A stretch of 19,370 nucleotides of DNA from Bacteroidia bacterium (GCA_020849195.1 JADLGT010000094.1:1-19370), one strand, 5' to 3'. Numbered from the stretch's first letter, positions 7,298 through 16,508 are shown. Numbers and translations: made by a program. Notes: a model not told the origin generated them from the sequence alone.

Positions 7298-7774
7298 ATG
7301 GTTAGCTTATTCGGCGTTTATGAGTGCAGTGCAGATGCGAAAGGGCGTGTGCTGCTTCCCGGCTCGCTGAAAAAGCAGTTAGCGCAAGTGCTCAAGCAAG
7401 GCTTCGTAATTAAGCGAAGCATATTCAGTAAATCGCTGGAACTCTATCCCATGGCGACATGGAATGAAATGGTAAAAGACGTAAACAAGCTGAATCGCTT
7501 TGTGAAGAAGAATGTAGAATTCATTCGCATGTTTAATTACGGCGTGAAATCAGTTGAGGTGGATGATAGCGCACGCATCCTCATTCCAAAAGATCTCGTT
7601 GAGTTTTCGGGAATTAAAAAAGATGTGGTGTTGGCTGCAGCAACAGATAGAATTGAATTGTGGGACAAACGGGCTTACGAAAAATTTATTAAAGAAAACA
7701 GTGCCGACTTTGATAAGCTGGCAGAAGACGTGATGGGTGGAGCCGGATTGAATGATCACGATGACAAAAAATAA
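7298..7774 (+). CDS. mraZ: Transcriptional regulator MraZ
   Basis: This is a 158-residue DNA-binding protein made of two SpoVT/AbrB-like half-domains that assembles into a ring and binds GTGGG direct repeats. It typically represses its own promoter and the downstream division genes. The first half carries YECSADAKGRVLLPGSLKKQ (7-26) and the second VDDSARILIPKDL (87-99), each with the D-x3-R core. I start it at the ATG 7298. The longer frame from GTG 7256 would begin inside the third operator box and add 14 residues not found in MraZ proteins, which normally begin a few residues before the first YEC motif. It is the first gene of the dcw cluster; its end overlaps rsmH by 23 bases, indicating coupled translation. 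Confidence 0.95.
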   Translation: MVSLFGVYECSADAKGRVLLPGSLKKQLAQVLKQGFVIKRSIFSKSLELYPMATWNEMVKDVNKLNRFVKKNVEFIRMFNYGVKSVEVDDSARILIPKDLVEFSGIKKDVVLAAATDRIELWDKRAYEKFIKENSADFDKLAEDVMGGAGLNDHDDKK

Positions 7775-8666
7775 TTATCACATACCCGTTCTTTTACAAA
7801 ATTGTATTGAAGGATTGAACATTAAGCCGGATGGTATTTACGCCGATGTAACATACGGAGGCGGAGGACATTCAAGCGAAATTTTGAAACACCTTTTAAC
7901 CGGAAAACTGATTGCTTTCGATCAGGATGAGGAGGCGGTAAATAATAAAATCGAAGACGATCGCATAATACCGGTGAAACAGAATTTCAGGTTCTTAAAA
8001 AAGAATTTGGATTTGTATAGCGCAAGTCCTCTTGATGGCATACTGGCCGATTTAGGTGTTTCATCGCATCAGTTTGATGAACCGAAAAGAGGTTTTTCAA
8101 CACGTTTCGATTCTGAACTCGACATGAGGATGAATCAAGGTCAGCGGCTTACAGCAAGCGAAGTACTTAACACTTATGAAGAAGATAAATTGAAAAAAGT
8201 TTTTATTGAATATGGCGAATTAGAAAATGCCTCGCGCTTGGCGCGTACGTTGTGCACACTGCGTAAATCAAAACCTGTTGAAACCGTAAACGATTTAAAA
8301 GAAATAGCTAATCAGTTCGTGAGGAAGGGAAAAGAAAATCAATACCACGCACAGTTGTTTCAGGCTTTGAGAATTGAAGTGAATAATGAGTTGGATGCAT
8401 TGAAAGAGTTGCTAATGCAAAGTGTAGATGTATTGAAAAGCGGAGGTCGGTTAGTTGTCATATCGTACCATTCGTTAGAAGACAGGTTGGTAAAAAATTT
8501 TATGAGAAGCGGAAAGTTTGAGGGCGATTCGGAACGAGATTTTTTTGGTAATCCTTTAGTACCATTTAAAGTAATAACACGAAAACCAATTATGCCCGGC
8601 GAAAAAGAATTAGAACAAAACAGTCGAGCACGGAGTGCAAAACTCAGGATAGCAGAAAAACTATGA
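7752..8666 (+). CDS. rsmH: 16S rRNA (cytosine-1402-N4)-methyltransferase RsmH (MraW)
   Basis: This SAM-dependent methyltransferase modifies the base of C1402 in the decoding site of 16S rRNA. It is about 304 residues long, as usual. SAM-fold motifs are YADVTYGGGGHSSEIL (30-45), FDQDE (56-60) and DGILADLGVSSHQFD (95-109). Family signatures are RGFSTRFDSELDMRM (113-127), VISYHSLEDRLVKNFM and the C-terminal SRARSAKLRIAEK. Two ATGs are possible, 7752 and 7761; the second gives MTKNNYHIPVLL and fits the family N-terminus equally well, so the first three residues are uncertain. It overlaps mraZ at its start and the ftsL-like gene at its end (ATGA), so it is embedded in the coupled operon. Confidence 0.97.
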   Translation: MITMTKNNYHIPVLLQNCIEGLNIKPDGIYADVTYGGGGHSSEILKHLLTGKLIAFDQDEEAVNNKIEDDRIIPVKQNFRFLKKNLDLYSASPLDGILADLGVSSHQFDEPKRGFSTRFDSELDMRMNQGQRLTASEVLNTYEEDKLKKVFIEYGELENASRLARTLCTLRKSKPVETVNDLKEIANQFVRKGKENQYHAQLFQALRIEVNNELDALKELLMQSVDVLKSGGRLVVISYHSLEDRLVKNFMRSGKFEGDSERDFFGNPLVPFKVITRKPIMPGEKELEQNSRARSAKLRIAEKL

Positions 8667-9007
8667 AAAAAGTAATCCGTTCGTTTCAAAGTGTAGTAAG
8701 CGGCAACTTTTTGTCGCGCGAAGAAACGACGCGTCTGCTGCCGTTCATGCTCTTTTTATCGCTGTTGGCACTCATCTATATTGCTAACGGCTATTACGCA
8801 GAGGCCAAAATTCGTAAGCAAAATAAACTAACCGGCGAACTAAAAGAATTGCATTCGGAATACATCATTACAAAATCCGATTTGATGTTTATGAGTAAAC
8901 AATCCGAAGTAGCAAAATCAACGGCACAATTTGGAATTAAAGAGTCGGTGGTGCCTCCCAAAAAAATAGTAGTACAAACTGATAAACCCGAAACTCATTC
9001 AGATTAA
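8663..9007 (+). CDS. ftsL: FtsL-like divisome protein
   Basis: This small single-pass membrane protein of 114 residues lies in the position always held by ftsL, between rsmH and ftsI. It has a basic cytoplasmic N-terminus (1-25), one transmembrane helix (about 26-45, LPFMLFLSLLALIYI region) and an extracytoplasmic charged helix (about 48-85, KLTGELKELHSEYI) compatible with a short coiled coil, then the sequence GIKESVVPPKKI. FtsL pairs with FtsB and FtsQ and activates FtsW-FtsI. Primary sequence similarity among FtsL proteins is low, so the call rests on topology, size and position; it resembles the Bacteroidota-specific FtsL form. Its ATG overlaps the rsmH stop by four bases and its stop is two bases before ftsI. 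Confidence 0.85.
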   Translation: MKKVIRSFQSVVSGNFLSREETTRLLPFMLFLSLLALIYIANGYYAEAKIRKQNKLTGELKELHSEYIITKSDLMFMSKQSEVAKSTAQFGIKESVVPPKKIVVQTDKPETHSD

Positions 9008-9009
9008 TC

Positions 9010-11148
9010 TTGGAAATTAAAAAAGACATAATGTGGCGTGTTATACTCGTATATGTATGTATATGCCTCTTCGGTGTCTCTATAATTACACGGGTAGCGC
9101 TTATTCAGTTTAAAGAGGGAGAAATGTGGCGTGCAAGAGCTAAAACGCTCACTACACAAGAGTTTGTGGTAGATGCGTCGCGCGGAAATATTTACGACGT
9201 AAACCAAAACTTACTTGCTACCTCCTTGCCTTATTACGAAATAGGCATTGATGTAAATACAGAATATATTAAACAACTGTCGTCGTCCGAGTTTAACAAA
9301 AAAGCCGATTCCCTTTCCGTTGCACTGGCCAATTTATTAGGCAATAAATCAAGAAGAGAATATTTCAGTGAGTTACGGCTTGCCCGCACTTCGGGCGATC
9401 GTTATGTACAGTTAGCTAAAGAAGTTTCATACAAACAACTACAGTTGATTAAAAAATTCCCGCTGTTTCGTTTGGGAAAAAACAAGGGCGGATTTGTTGT
9501 ACTGCAAACCAGTAAGCGCGAGCGACCTTTTCAACTGCTTGCTTCACGAACCATTGGCTATGATCGCGAGGAGGTGAAACCAATAGGTCTTGAGGGTGCA
9601 TACAATCAGTATTTGAAAGGAACTGTTGGGCGCAGGCTTATGCAAAAAATTGCCGGAGGTGTTTGGATGCCGCTTACCGACGAGAATGAACTGGAACCCG
9701 AAGATGGCAGTGATGTAATTTCTACTATCGATATTAATATTCAAGATGTTGCCGAACATTCTTTACTTACGCAATTAGCTAAACACAACGCCGATCACGG
9801 TTGTGCCATACTTATGGATGTGAATACCGGTGCAGTGAAGGCTATAGCTAACCTATCGAGAAAAGACTCGGGAGAATATGTAGAAAACTACAATTACGCC
9901 ATAGGCAGCGCTACCGATCCGGGTTCTACATTTAAACTGGCATCGCTCATGGCCGCTATGGAAGATGGCTACATAGATCTAAATGATACTGTGGATGTGG
10001 GCAACGGTTCGTGTAAATTTTTTGATGTACAGGTAAAAGACTCACACCATCCCGAAAAATCCAAAATGACCGTTCAGGAAGTGTTCGAGCAATCGTCGAA
10101 CGTTGGCGTTGCAAAACTTATTTACCGCCACTATGCCAAGGATCCTCAAAAATTTGTTGATCGACTTTGTAAATTCAATCTCAATAATGCTCTCGGAATT
10201 GCCATTGCCGGCGAAGCCAAACCCCGTATTAAAACAATAAAAGATAAAGATTGGTCGGGCGTAACATTGCCTCAAATGGCCTATGGCTATGAGCTTTCTA
10301 TTGCGCCCTTACAGCTTCTTTCTTTTTATAATGCGGTAGCAAATAACGGCATAACAGTGCGGCCCCAATTTGTATCTGAAATAAGAAAAAAAGGACGGGT
10401 AATTAAAAAATTTGAGCCCGAAATTGTTGGCACATCTCCCATTTGTTCGCGCAAAACTATTGAGATGGCTAAACGGATGATGGAAGGAGTTGTTGCACAC
10501 GGAACCGGCAAGGCTTTGAAAAATTCGGCGTTTACTGTTGCCGGAAAAACAGGAACTGCACAAATACTTGTTAACGGATCGTATAAAGATCGCGACAAAA
10601 AAGCAATTTACCAGGCATCGTTTGTAGGCTATTTTCCGGCTGACAACCCAAAGTATTCATGTATAGTGGTAGTCAGTTCGCCCTCATCGGGCGAGTATTA
10701 TGGAGCAAAAGTTGCAGGTCCGGTATTCAAAGATATTGCCGATAAAATTTATTCTACTAGCCTTGAAATTCATAAAGAAATTAATGCTGTTCAGCCCGAG
10801 TTTGCTCTTAGGGCACCAGCTGTAAAACCCGGTGTGTATAAAGATATTTCAAAATCACTTACTGTTCTTGACATAAAAACCCAGAGCGAATCATTTGCAT
10901 CGGGGTGGACCTATCCGCAGCTAAAAGATTCTTTGTCAATTGTTCTGCCAACATGGAAAGTAGCAGATGACCTTAAAAAAAATATCGTACCCAATGTACT
11001 TGGAATGTGTGCACAGGATGCGCTATTTCTACTCGAAAATAACGGCTTTCGTGTTAAACTGATTGGCAGCGGAGTCATTACAAAACAATCAATAGAAGCA
11101 GGTACAAAATTTATAAAAGGGACAACAATACAATTGGAGCTAACCTAA
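9010..11148 (+). CDS. ftsI: Septal peptidoglycan transpeptidase FtsI (PBP3) with PASTA domain
   Basis: This class B penicillin-binding protein crosslinks septal peptidoglycan together with FtsW. It has a transmembrane anchor (about 9-30), a dimerisation/pedestal domain (about 50-220) and a transpeptidase domain with Ser306 in STFK (306-309), SSN (362-364) and KTGT (513-516). The C-terminal segment from about 658 (IVPNVLGMCAQDALFLLENN) is a PASTA domain. At 712 residues it is longer than E. coli FtsI (588), mainly because of the C-terminal part; PASTA-bearing FtsI is common in Bacteroidota. The start is TTG at 9010, giving MEIKKDIMWR; an in-frame ATG at 9031 would remove seven residues and cannot be excluded. 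The start is two bases from ftsL, so translation is probably coupled. A 51-bp gap follows before murE. Confidence 0.96.
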   Translation: MEIKKDIMWRVILVYVCICLFGVSIITRVALIQFKEGEMWRARAKTLTTQEFVVDASRGNIYDVNQNLLATSLPYYEIGIDVNTEYIKQLSSSEFNKKADSLSVALANLLGNKSRREYFSELRLARTSGDRYVQLAKEVSYKQLQLIKKFPLFRLGKNKGGFVVLQTSKRERPFQLLASRTIGYDREEVKPIGLEGAYNQYLKGTVGRRLMQKIAGGVWMPLTDENELEPEDGSDVISTIDINIQDVAEHSLLTQLAKHNADHGCAILMDVNTGAVKAIANLSRKDSGEYVENYNYAIGSATDPGSTFKLASLMAAMEDGYIDLNDTVDVGNGSCKFFDVQVKDSHHPEKSKMTVQEVFEQSSNVGVAKLIYRHYAKDPQKFVDRLCKFNLNNALGIAIAGEAKPRIKTIKDKDWSGVTLPQMAYGYELSIAPLQLLSFYNAVANNGITVRPQFVSEIRKKGRVIKKFEPEIVGTSPICSRKTIEMAKRMMEGVVAHGTGKALKNSAFTVAGKTGTAQILVNGSYKDRDKKAIYQASFVGYFPADNPKYSCIVVVSSPSSGEYYGAKVAGPVFKDIADKIYSTSLEIHKEINAVQPEFALRAPAVKPGVYKDISKSLTVLDIKTQSESFASGWTYPQLKDSLSIVLPTWKVADDLKKNIVPNVLGMCAQDALFLLENNGFRVKLIGSGVITKQSIEAGTKFIKGTTIQLELT

Positions 11149-11158
11149 AGTCAACTTT

Positions 11159-11179
11159 TTCCACACTAACAAAGTGGGA
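11159..11179. repeat. Small hairpin with a single GTGGGA box in the ftsI-murE gap
   Basis: TTCCAC (11159-11164) and GTGGGA (11174-11179) can pair over six positions with one wobble around a nine-base loop, 20 bases before the murE ATG. The right arm equals one MraZ box, but no further copies follow at a 10-bp period. The left part, TTTTCCACA (11157-11165), fits the loose DnaA-box pattern TTWTNCACA. Either match could be chance. As RNA it is a weak hairpin at one of the few non-overlapping junctions of the cluster. Confidence 0.3.
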
Positions 11180-11199
11180 GATGAAGATGTAAGACGCTT

Positions 11200-12663
11200 A
11201 TGAAATTATTAAAAGACATTCTCTACAAAACAGGACTGGTTGAAGTAATCGGGTCAACCAATCTCGCTATCACCTCCGTTTGTTTTGACTCCAGAAAAGC
11301 CGAAAAAGACAGCTTGTTTGTTGCCGTAAAAGGTACACAAAGTGATGGGCACAAATTTATACAGCAAGTTATCGACTCCGGATCGATTGCTGTTGTTTGC
11401 GAAGAGCTGCCCGCAGCTATTAATGATTATGTAACTTATGTACGCGTAACAGACAGCGCCTACGCACTGGGCGTCATTGCATCCAATTTCTTTGACAATC
11501 CATCCTCTAAATTAAAATTAGTAGGAGTAACCGGTACAAACGGAAAAACAACAACAGTTACGTTGCTTTTCAATTTATTTAAAACCCTTGGATATAAAAC
11601 AGGTTTATTATCTACGGTAAGTAATCGGATAAATCTTGAAACACTTCCCGCAACTCACACTACGCCCGACGCAGTTGCTTTAAACAATTTGCTGAAACAA
11701 ATGGCCGATAAAGGCTGCCAGTATTGTTTTATGGAAGTTAGCTCGCATGCCGTTGTGCAGCACAGAATTAGCGGCTTAACTTTTTTTGGGGCTGTTTTCA
11801 CCAACATCACACACGATCATCTCGACTATCACAAAACATTTGACGAATACATAAAAGCTAAAAAAGGATTTTTTGATCAACTCGGTGAAGATGCATTTGC
11901 CTTTGTTAATAAAGATGATGCAAACGTTATGGTTATGTTACAAAATACGAAAGCAAAAAAGAAAACGTATGCGCTGAAAACAAATGCTGATTACAAATGT
12001 AAAATCATCGAAAATCAGTTTGGTGGCTTACTGCTAAATATTGATGGCTCGGAGGTGTGGACTAAACTCATCGGTAGTTTTAATGCTTACAATTTGCTTA
12101 CTGTGTATGCAACAGCATCGCTATTAAAAGAAAATAAAATCAACATACTCACTACGCTCAGTAATCTTAATCCGGTTGAAGGAAGATTTGAATATGTGCG
12201 TACCGAAAATGGAATTGTAGGAATTGTTGATTACGCACACACACCCGATGCTTTGCTGAATGTGCTCAATACTGTAAATGATATACGTACCGGAAACGAG
12301 CAGGTAATTTGTATTGTAGGTTGTGGAGGCGATCGCGATGCGAAGAAGCGCCCCATCATGGCCAAGATAGCCTGCGAACTCAGCACAAAAGTAATTCTCA
12401 CATCCGACAACCCAAGGTTCGAAGATCCCATAGAAATTATTAAACAAATGCAAAAAGGAGTAGAGGCGCTACACTATAAAAAAACACTTACTGTTCCCGA
12501 TCGAAAAGAAGCCATTAAAACGGCATGCTCAATGGCTAATCCCGGCGATATCATTTTGCTGGCCGGAAAAGGTCATGAAACATATCAGGAAATAAAAGGT
12601 GTGAAACACGACTTTGATGACATGGAAATTTTAAAAGAAAATTTAAAACTGTTCGAACACTGA
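11200..12663 (+). CDS. murE: UDP-MurNAc-L-Ala-D-Glu:meso-diaminopimelate ligase MurE
   Basis: This cytoplasmic ATP-dependent ligase adds the third stem-peptide residue to the peptidoglycan precursor. It is 487 residues with the three Mur-ligase domains. The P-loop is [11 protein letters not shown] (109-119), the UDP-precursor contact is [10 protein letters not shown] (152-161), the metal/ATP segment is [10 protein letters not shown] (202-211) and the likely carbamylated lysine lies in KAKKGFF (about Lys221). The C-terminal DNPR motif (403-406, [10 protein letters not shown]) is the signature of meso-diaminopimelate specificity, as opposed to lysine, and predicts Gram-negative A1gamma-type peptidoglycan. 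GKGHE (456-460) is also typical. The ATG at 11200 follows a 51-bp spacer. The stop shares a base with the mraY start (TGATG), so the two are coupled. murF, which often follows murE, is absent here. Confidence 0.97.
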   Translation: MKLLKDILYKTGLVEVIGSTNLAITSVCFDSRKAEKDSLFVAVKGTQSDGHKFIQQVIDSGSIAVVCEELPAAINDYVTYVRVTDSAYALGVIASNFFDNPSSKLKLVGVTGTNGKTTTVTLLFNLFKTLGYKTGLLSTVSNRINLETLPATHTTPDAVALNNLLKQMADKGCQYCFMEVSSHAVVQHRISGLTFFGAVFTNITHDHLDYHKTFDEYIKAKKGFFDQLGEDAFAFVNKDDANVMVMLQNTKAKKKTYALKTNADYKCKIIENQFGGLLLNIDGSEVWTKLIGSFNAYNLLTVYATASLLKENKINILTTLSNLNPVEGRFEYVRTENGIVGIVDYAHTPDALLNVLNTVNDIRTGNEQVICIVGCGGDRDAKKRPIMAKIACELSTKVILTSDNPRFEDPIEIIKQMQKGVEALHYKKTLTVPDRKEAIKTACSMANPGDIILLAGKGHETYQEIKGVKHDFDDMEILKENLKLFEH

Positions 12664-13913
12664 TGTTGTACTATTTATTTGATTTTTTAAATAACCAGTA
12701 TGATTTACCCGGAGCGGGCGTGTTTCGCTACATTTCGTTTCGCGCAGCCATGGCGCTTATCACATCGCTCATCATTTCCATGTTGTTTGGAAAAAGGCTC
12801 ATCGAATTTCTTAGAAAAAAACAAGTTGGCGAAACCATCCGCGACCTTGGCCTTGAAGGGCAAACAAAAAAGCAAGGAACTCCAACAATGGGAGGGTTCA
12901 TCATTCTTGCAGCAATTATTGTTCCTACCCTGCTCTTCGCCAAACTACATAACGTTTACATCATACTCATGCTCGTATCTACTGTATGGCTTGGCCTCAT
13001 TGGTTTTCTTGACGATTATATAAAAGTGTTTAAAAAAAATAAAGAAGGCTTACACGGTCGATTTAAAATAATTGGACAGGTGGGAATAGGACTGATTGTA
13101 GGAGTTACGCTCTTTTTTCATCCCGAAGTTACAATGAAAAATAAATTATATAGCCCGCATAAATATGATATAGGCGAAGAAAACGGTAGATCCGCAATGA
13201 GCAGTGTTCCCATTTACGCCAAAGGGACACAAAAGTCGATGAAGACAACTATTCCATTCGTAAAGAACAACGAATTTGATTATGCAATCTTGTTGAAATG
13301 GATAGGTAAAGGATATAAAAAGTGGGCATGGATAATTTTTATTCCGTTAGTAATTTTTATTGTTACTGCAGTATCCAATGGCGCCAACATAACCGACGGT
13401 ATCGACGGGCTTGCCACAGGCTCGTCGGCTATAATAGGCGCAACACTCGTTGTGCTTGCCTACGTATCGGGTCATACCATTTTTGCCGATTACCTCAACA
13501 TTATGTACATACCCAACAGCGGTGAACTGGTGGTGTACATGAGCGCCTTTGTAGGTGCTTGTGTTGGTTTTATGTGGTACAATACCTATCCGGCGCAGGT
13601 GTTTATGGGCGACACAGGTAGTCTTGCCTTGGGAGGTATCATTGCGGTTTGTGCCATCTCTATTCGTAAAGAACTTCTTATTCCCATTATGTGCGGCATC
13701 TTCCTCATCGAAAACTTATCGGTGATGATACAGGTAAGTTATTTCAAATACACAAAGAAAAAATATGGCGAAGGAAGACGAGTGTTTAAAATGTCGCCTC
13801 TGCACCATCATTACCAAAAAGCAGGAATGCACGAAGCAAAAATTGTATCGCGCTTTTGGATTGTTGGTGTAGCATTGGCCATACTAACAATAGTAACATT
13901 AAAACTGAGATAG
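12663..13913 (+). CDS. mraY: Phospho-MurNAc-pentapeptide transferase MraY
   Basis: This polytopic inner-membrane enzyme transfers phospho-MurNAc-pentapeptide onto undecaprenyl phosphate to form lipid I. Catalytic landmarks are Asp117-Asp118 in GFLDDYIKV, the [15 protein letters not shown] block (239-253, Asp245 and Asp248), [10 protein letters not shown] (316-325) and the HHH motif in [11 protein letters not shown] (378-388). At 416 residues it exceeds E. coli MraY (360). The extra length lies between the fourth and fifth membrane helices (about residues 153-220), a hydrophilic stretch that by family topology faces the periplasm. Longer MraY proteins of this kind are typical of Bacteroidota. 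The ATG at 12663 overlaps the murE stop by one base. A 46-bp gap separates it from murD. Confidence 0.97.
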   Translation: MLYYLFDFLNNQYDLPGAGVFRYISFRAAMALITSLIISMLFGKRLIEFLRKKQVGETIRDLGLEGQTKKQGTPTMGGFIILAAIIVPTLLFAKLHNVYIILMLVSTVWLGLIGFLDDYIKVFKKNKEGLHGRFKIIGQVGIGLIVGVTLFFHPEVTMKNKLYSPHKYDIGEENGRSAMSSVPIYAKGTQKSMKTTIPFVKNNEFDYAILLKWIGKGYKKWAWIIFIPLVIFIVTAVSNGANITDGIDGLATGSSAIIGATLVVLAYVSGHTIFADYLNIMYIPNSGELVVYMSAFVGACVGFMWYNTYPAQVFMGDTGSLALGGIIAVCAISIRKELLIPIMCGIFLIENLSVMIQVSYFKYTKKKYGEGRRVFKMSPLHHHYQKAGMHEAKIVSRFWIVGVALAILTIVTLKLR

Positions 13914-13959
13914 AAATTTCTGTTCCTCATGCGGGAAGGAAAAGCGACGAGAATTTTAT

Positions 13960-15339
13960 ATGGAAAATTTGAAAAATAGAACTAACAAAGATTTGATTAA
14001 ACCCCTGCGAGTAGTAATACTTGGAGCAGGTGAAAGCGGCACAGGGGCAGCGGTGTTGGCCAAGAGCAAAGGTTTCGATGTGTTTTTGTCGGATAAAGGA
14101 AAAATTAAAGACAAGTATAAAAGTCTCCTTGTTCAATATGGCATTACATGGGAGGAAGAAAATCATACGGAAGAAATGATTCTGACTGCAGATGAAGTGA
14201 TTAAGAGTCCCGGCATTCCCGATAAGACAGATTTGATTGTGAAGCTGAAGAGAAAAGGTACGCCGGTTGTTTCCGAAATAGAATTTGCCGGCAGGTATTC
14301 AAACGCAAAAATGATTTGCATAACCGGCAGCAATGGTAAAACTACCACCACCCTGCTTACTTATCATATCCTAAAGAAAGCCGGTTTGAATGTGGGTTTG
14401 GCAGGTAATGTGGGAAAAAGTTTTGCATTGCAGATTGCCGAAAATAAACACGATTACTATGTGCTTGAGCTTAGCAGTTTTCAGCTAGACGACATGTACA
14501 ACTTTAAAGCCGATGTGGCAGTATTGCTCAACATCACTCCCGATCACCTCGACAGGTACAACTACAAATTGCAAAATTATGTTGACTCAAAATTCAGAGT
14601 GATACAAAATCAAACCGCAGGGGATGCATTTATTTATTGCCTTGATGATGAGGTTACCGCAAAAGAAGTAGAGAAAAAAAACATACAAGCCCGTCAATAT
14701 TCTTTTTCCATAAAACAAAAAGTGGAGCAGGGCGCATACCTAAATGAAAACCAACTAATAGTTAATATAAACCAAACAAACCAAACCCTTATGTCAATTC
14801 AAGAACTGGCCCTGCAGGGCAAACACAACATCTACAACTCCATGGCGGCTGCAATAGTTGCAAAACTAACCGACGTTCGTAAAGAAATTATTCGCGACAG
14901 TCTTTCCGATTTTCAAAATGTTGAACACCGGTTGGAATTTGTAGCGAAAGTTAACGGCGTTGAATTTATTAACGACTCAAAAGCTACCAATGTAAATTCA
15001 ACATGGTATGCGCTCGAAAGTATGCAACACCCTGTTGTGCTTATTCTTGGCGGCGTTGATAAAGGAAATGATTACAGCATGCTTATGGATATGGTAAAAG
15101 AAAAAGTGAAAGCGATTGTTTGTTTGGGCAAAGACAATAAAAAAATTCAAAGAGCTTTTAAAGGAGCCGTTGAAAATATTGTTGAAGTAACTTCAGCGCA
15201 GGAAGCAGTAGCACAGTCGTGTAAGTTGGCTAAAAAAGGCGATACCGTTTTATTGTCGCCCGCATGCGCCAGTTTTGACTTATTTGAAAACTTTGAAGAT
15301 CGCGGTCATCAGTTTAAAGCGGCTGTTCGTTCATTATAA
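13960..15339 (+). CDS. murD: UDP-MurNAc-L-alanine:D-glutamate ligase MurD
   Basis: This cytoplasmic Mur ligase adds D-glutamate to UDP-MurNAc-L-Ala. It has 459 residues. The N-terminal Rossmann-like domain shows VVILGAGESGTGAA (18-31), the ATP site is ITGSNGKTTTTLLT (121-134), and ELSSFQLDD and ITPDHLDRYN carry the expected substrate and metal residues. NDSKATN and LSPACASFDLFENFEDRG mark the C-terminal domain. With the ATG at 13960 there are about 16 residues before the first strand, more than usual; a TTG at 13993 (MIKPLRVVILG) would give the normal length, so the start is uncertain by 11 codons. The gene lies after a 46-bp gap without an evident promoter, so it is probably read from the same transcript as mraY. 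Confidence 0.96.
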   Translation: MENLKNRTNKDLIKPLRVVILGAGESGTGAAVLAKSKGFDVFLSDKGKIKDKYKSLLVQYGITWEEENHTEEMILTADEVIKSPGIPDKTDLIVKLKRKGTPVVSEIEFAGRYSNAKMICITGSNGKTTTTLLTYHILKKAGLNVGLAGNVGKSFALQIAENKHDYYVLELSSFQLDDMYNFKADVAVLLNITPDHLDRYNYKLQNYVDSKFRVIQNQTAGDAFIYCLDDEVTAKEVEKKNIQARQYSFSIKQKVEQGAYLNENQLIVNINQTNQTLMSIQELALQGKHNIYNSMAAAIVAKLTDVRKEIIRDSLSDFQNVEHRLEFVAKVNGVEFINDSKATNVNSTWYALESMQHPVVLILGGVDKGNDYSMLMDMVKEKVKAIVCLGKDNKKIQRAFKGAVENIVEVTSAQEAVAQSCKLAKKGDTVLLSPACASFDLFENFEDRGHQFKAAVRSL

Positions 15340-15356
15340 ACTAAAACACAAACAAC

Positions 15357-16508
15357 GTGAATTTGTTTCCCAATATACGAGGCGATAAAGTCATCTGGGT
15401 AATCGTCTTATTGCTGTCGCTCATATCAATACTTGTGGTATATAGCTCTATTGTAGCACTTGCATACCGCTACAAGGCCGGCGATACAGAATACTATTTG
15501 TTTAAACACACAACAATAATAGGGTTTGGTTTATTGCTGATGTATTTAACACATAAAGTAAAATACACTTATTTCTCGCGCTTGTCGCAAATAGCGTTGT
15601 ACATTTCTGTGCCACTGCTTTTATTTACACTGCTTAAAGGTGTTAGTGCCGGCGAGGCCAGTCGTTGGCTTAAAATACCCGGAACAAGTTTAACATTTCA
15701 AACTTCTGATTTTGCTAAGCTCGCACTCATTACTTATGTTGCTCGTGTGCTCACCATAAAGCAAGGGCAGATAAAAGATTTTAAAGAAGGATTTATGCCC
15801 ATACTTATTCCGGTACTTATTATCTGTGGGCTAATACTTCCTGCCAATTTTTCTACCGCTGCGGTATTATTCGTTACCTGTTTAGTATTGATGTTCATCG
15901 GACGAGTTAATTTAAAATACATTCTGTCGTTAGTTGGCATCGGTATTGTTTGTTTTGGAATTTTTATTGGAATTGTTTTTGCCTTCCCAAATATTAATAA
16001 TCGCGTAGCTACATGGAAGGCACGCGTCGAAAATTTTTCGAATGGCGATAGTCAAACCAATTATCAGGCCGAGCAAGCTAAAATAGCAATAGCTATGGGT
16101 GGCCCCTTAGGCAAAGGGCCGGGGGGCAGCACACAACGAAATTTTTTGCCACAGGCTTCGTCGGATTTTATTTATGCCATACTTATTGAAGAATACGGAT
16201 TGATTGCAGGAATAGTGCTTGTGTTTTTATACGTGATTTTATTTTTCAGGGCTGTGCGTATTGCCGGCAAAAGCGACAAAACATTTGCAACCTTGCTGGC
16301 AATAGGTTTGTCCTTCAGTTTGGTATTTCAGGCTATGATAAATATGGCGGTTGCCGTTAATCTATTTCCGGTAACGGGGCAACCGCTGCCATTGGTAAGC
16401 ATGGGCGGAACATCTATTTGGTTTGCAAGCATTGCCATAGGAATTGTGCTAAGTGTTAGCCGAGAGTTAGAGAAAGAAAAAAATAAAGAGCCTGTTGAAA
16501 CAGCTTAA
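15357..16508 (+). CDS. ftsW: SEDS-family septal peptidoglycan polymerase FtsW
   Basis: This inner-membrane glycosyltransferase polymerises lipid II at the septum in partnership with FtsI. It is 383 residues with about ten predicted membrane helices. SEDS signatures are LPANFSTAAVLF (161-172), the GPLGKGPGGSTQRNFLPQAS segment (249-268), Asp270 in SSDFIYAILIEEYG (the catalytic aspartate position of RodA/FtsW) and NLFPVTGQPLPLVSMGGTS. The start is GTG at 15357. The first in-frame ATG is about 60 codons further and would delete the first helices, so GTG is effectively required. Its position between murD and murG and its pairing with ftsI favour FtsW over RodA. It begins 17 bases after murD and its end overlaps murG by 14 bases. 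Confidence 0.95.
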   Translation: MNLFPNIRGDKVIWVIVLLLSLISILVVYSSIVALAYRYKAGDTEYYLFKHTTIIGFGLLLMYLTHKVKYTYFSRLSQIALYISVPLLLFTLLKGVSAGEASRWLKIPGTSLTFQTSDFAKLALITYVARVLTIKQGQIKDFKEGFMPILIPVLIICGLILPANFSTAAVLFVTCLVLMFIGRVNLKYILSLVGIGIVCFGIFIGIVFAFPNINNRVATWKARVENFSNGDSQTNYQAEQAKIAIAMGGPLGKGPGGSTQRNFLPQASSDFIYAILIEEYGLIAGIVLVFLYVILFFRAVRIAGKSDKTFATLLAIGLSFSLVFQAMINMAVAVNLFPVTGQPLPLVSMGGTSIWFASIAIGIVLSVSRELEKEKNKEPVETA

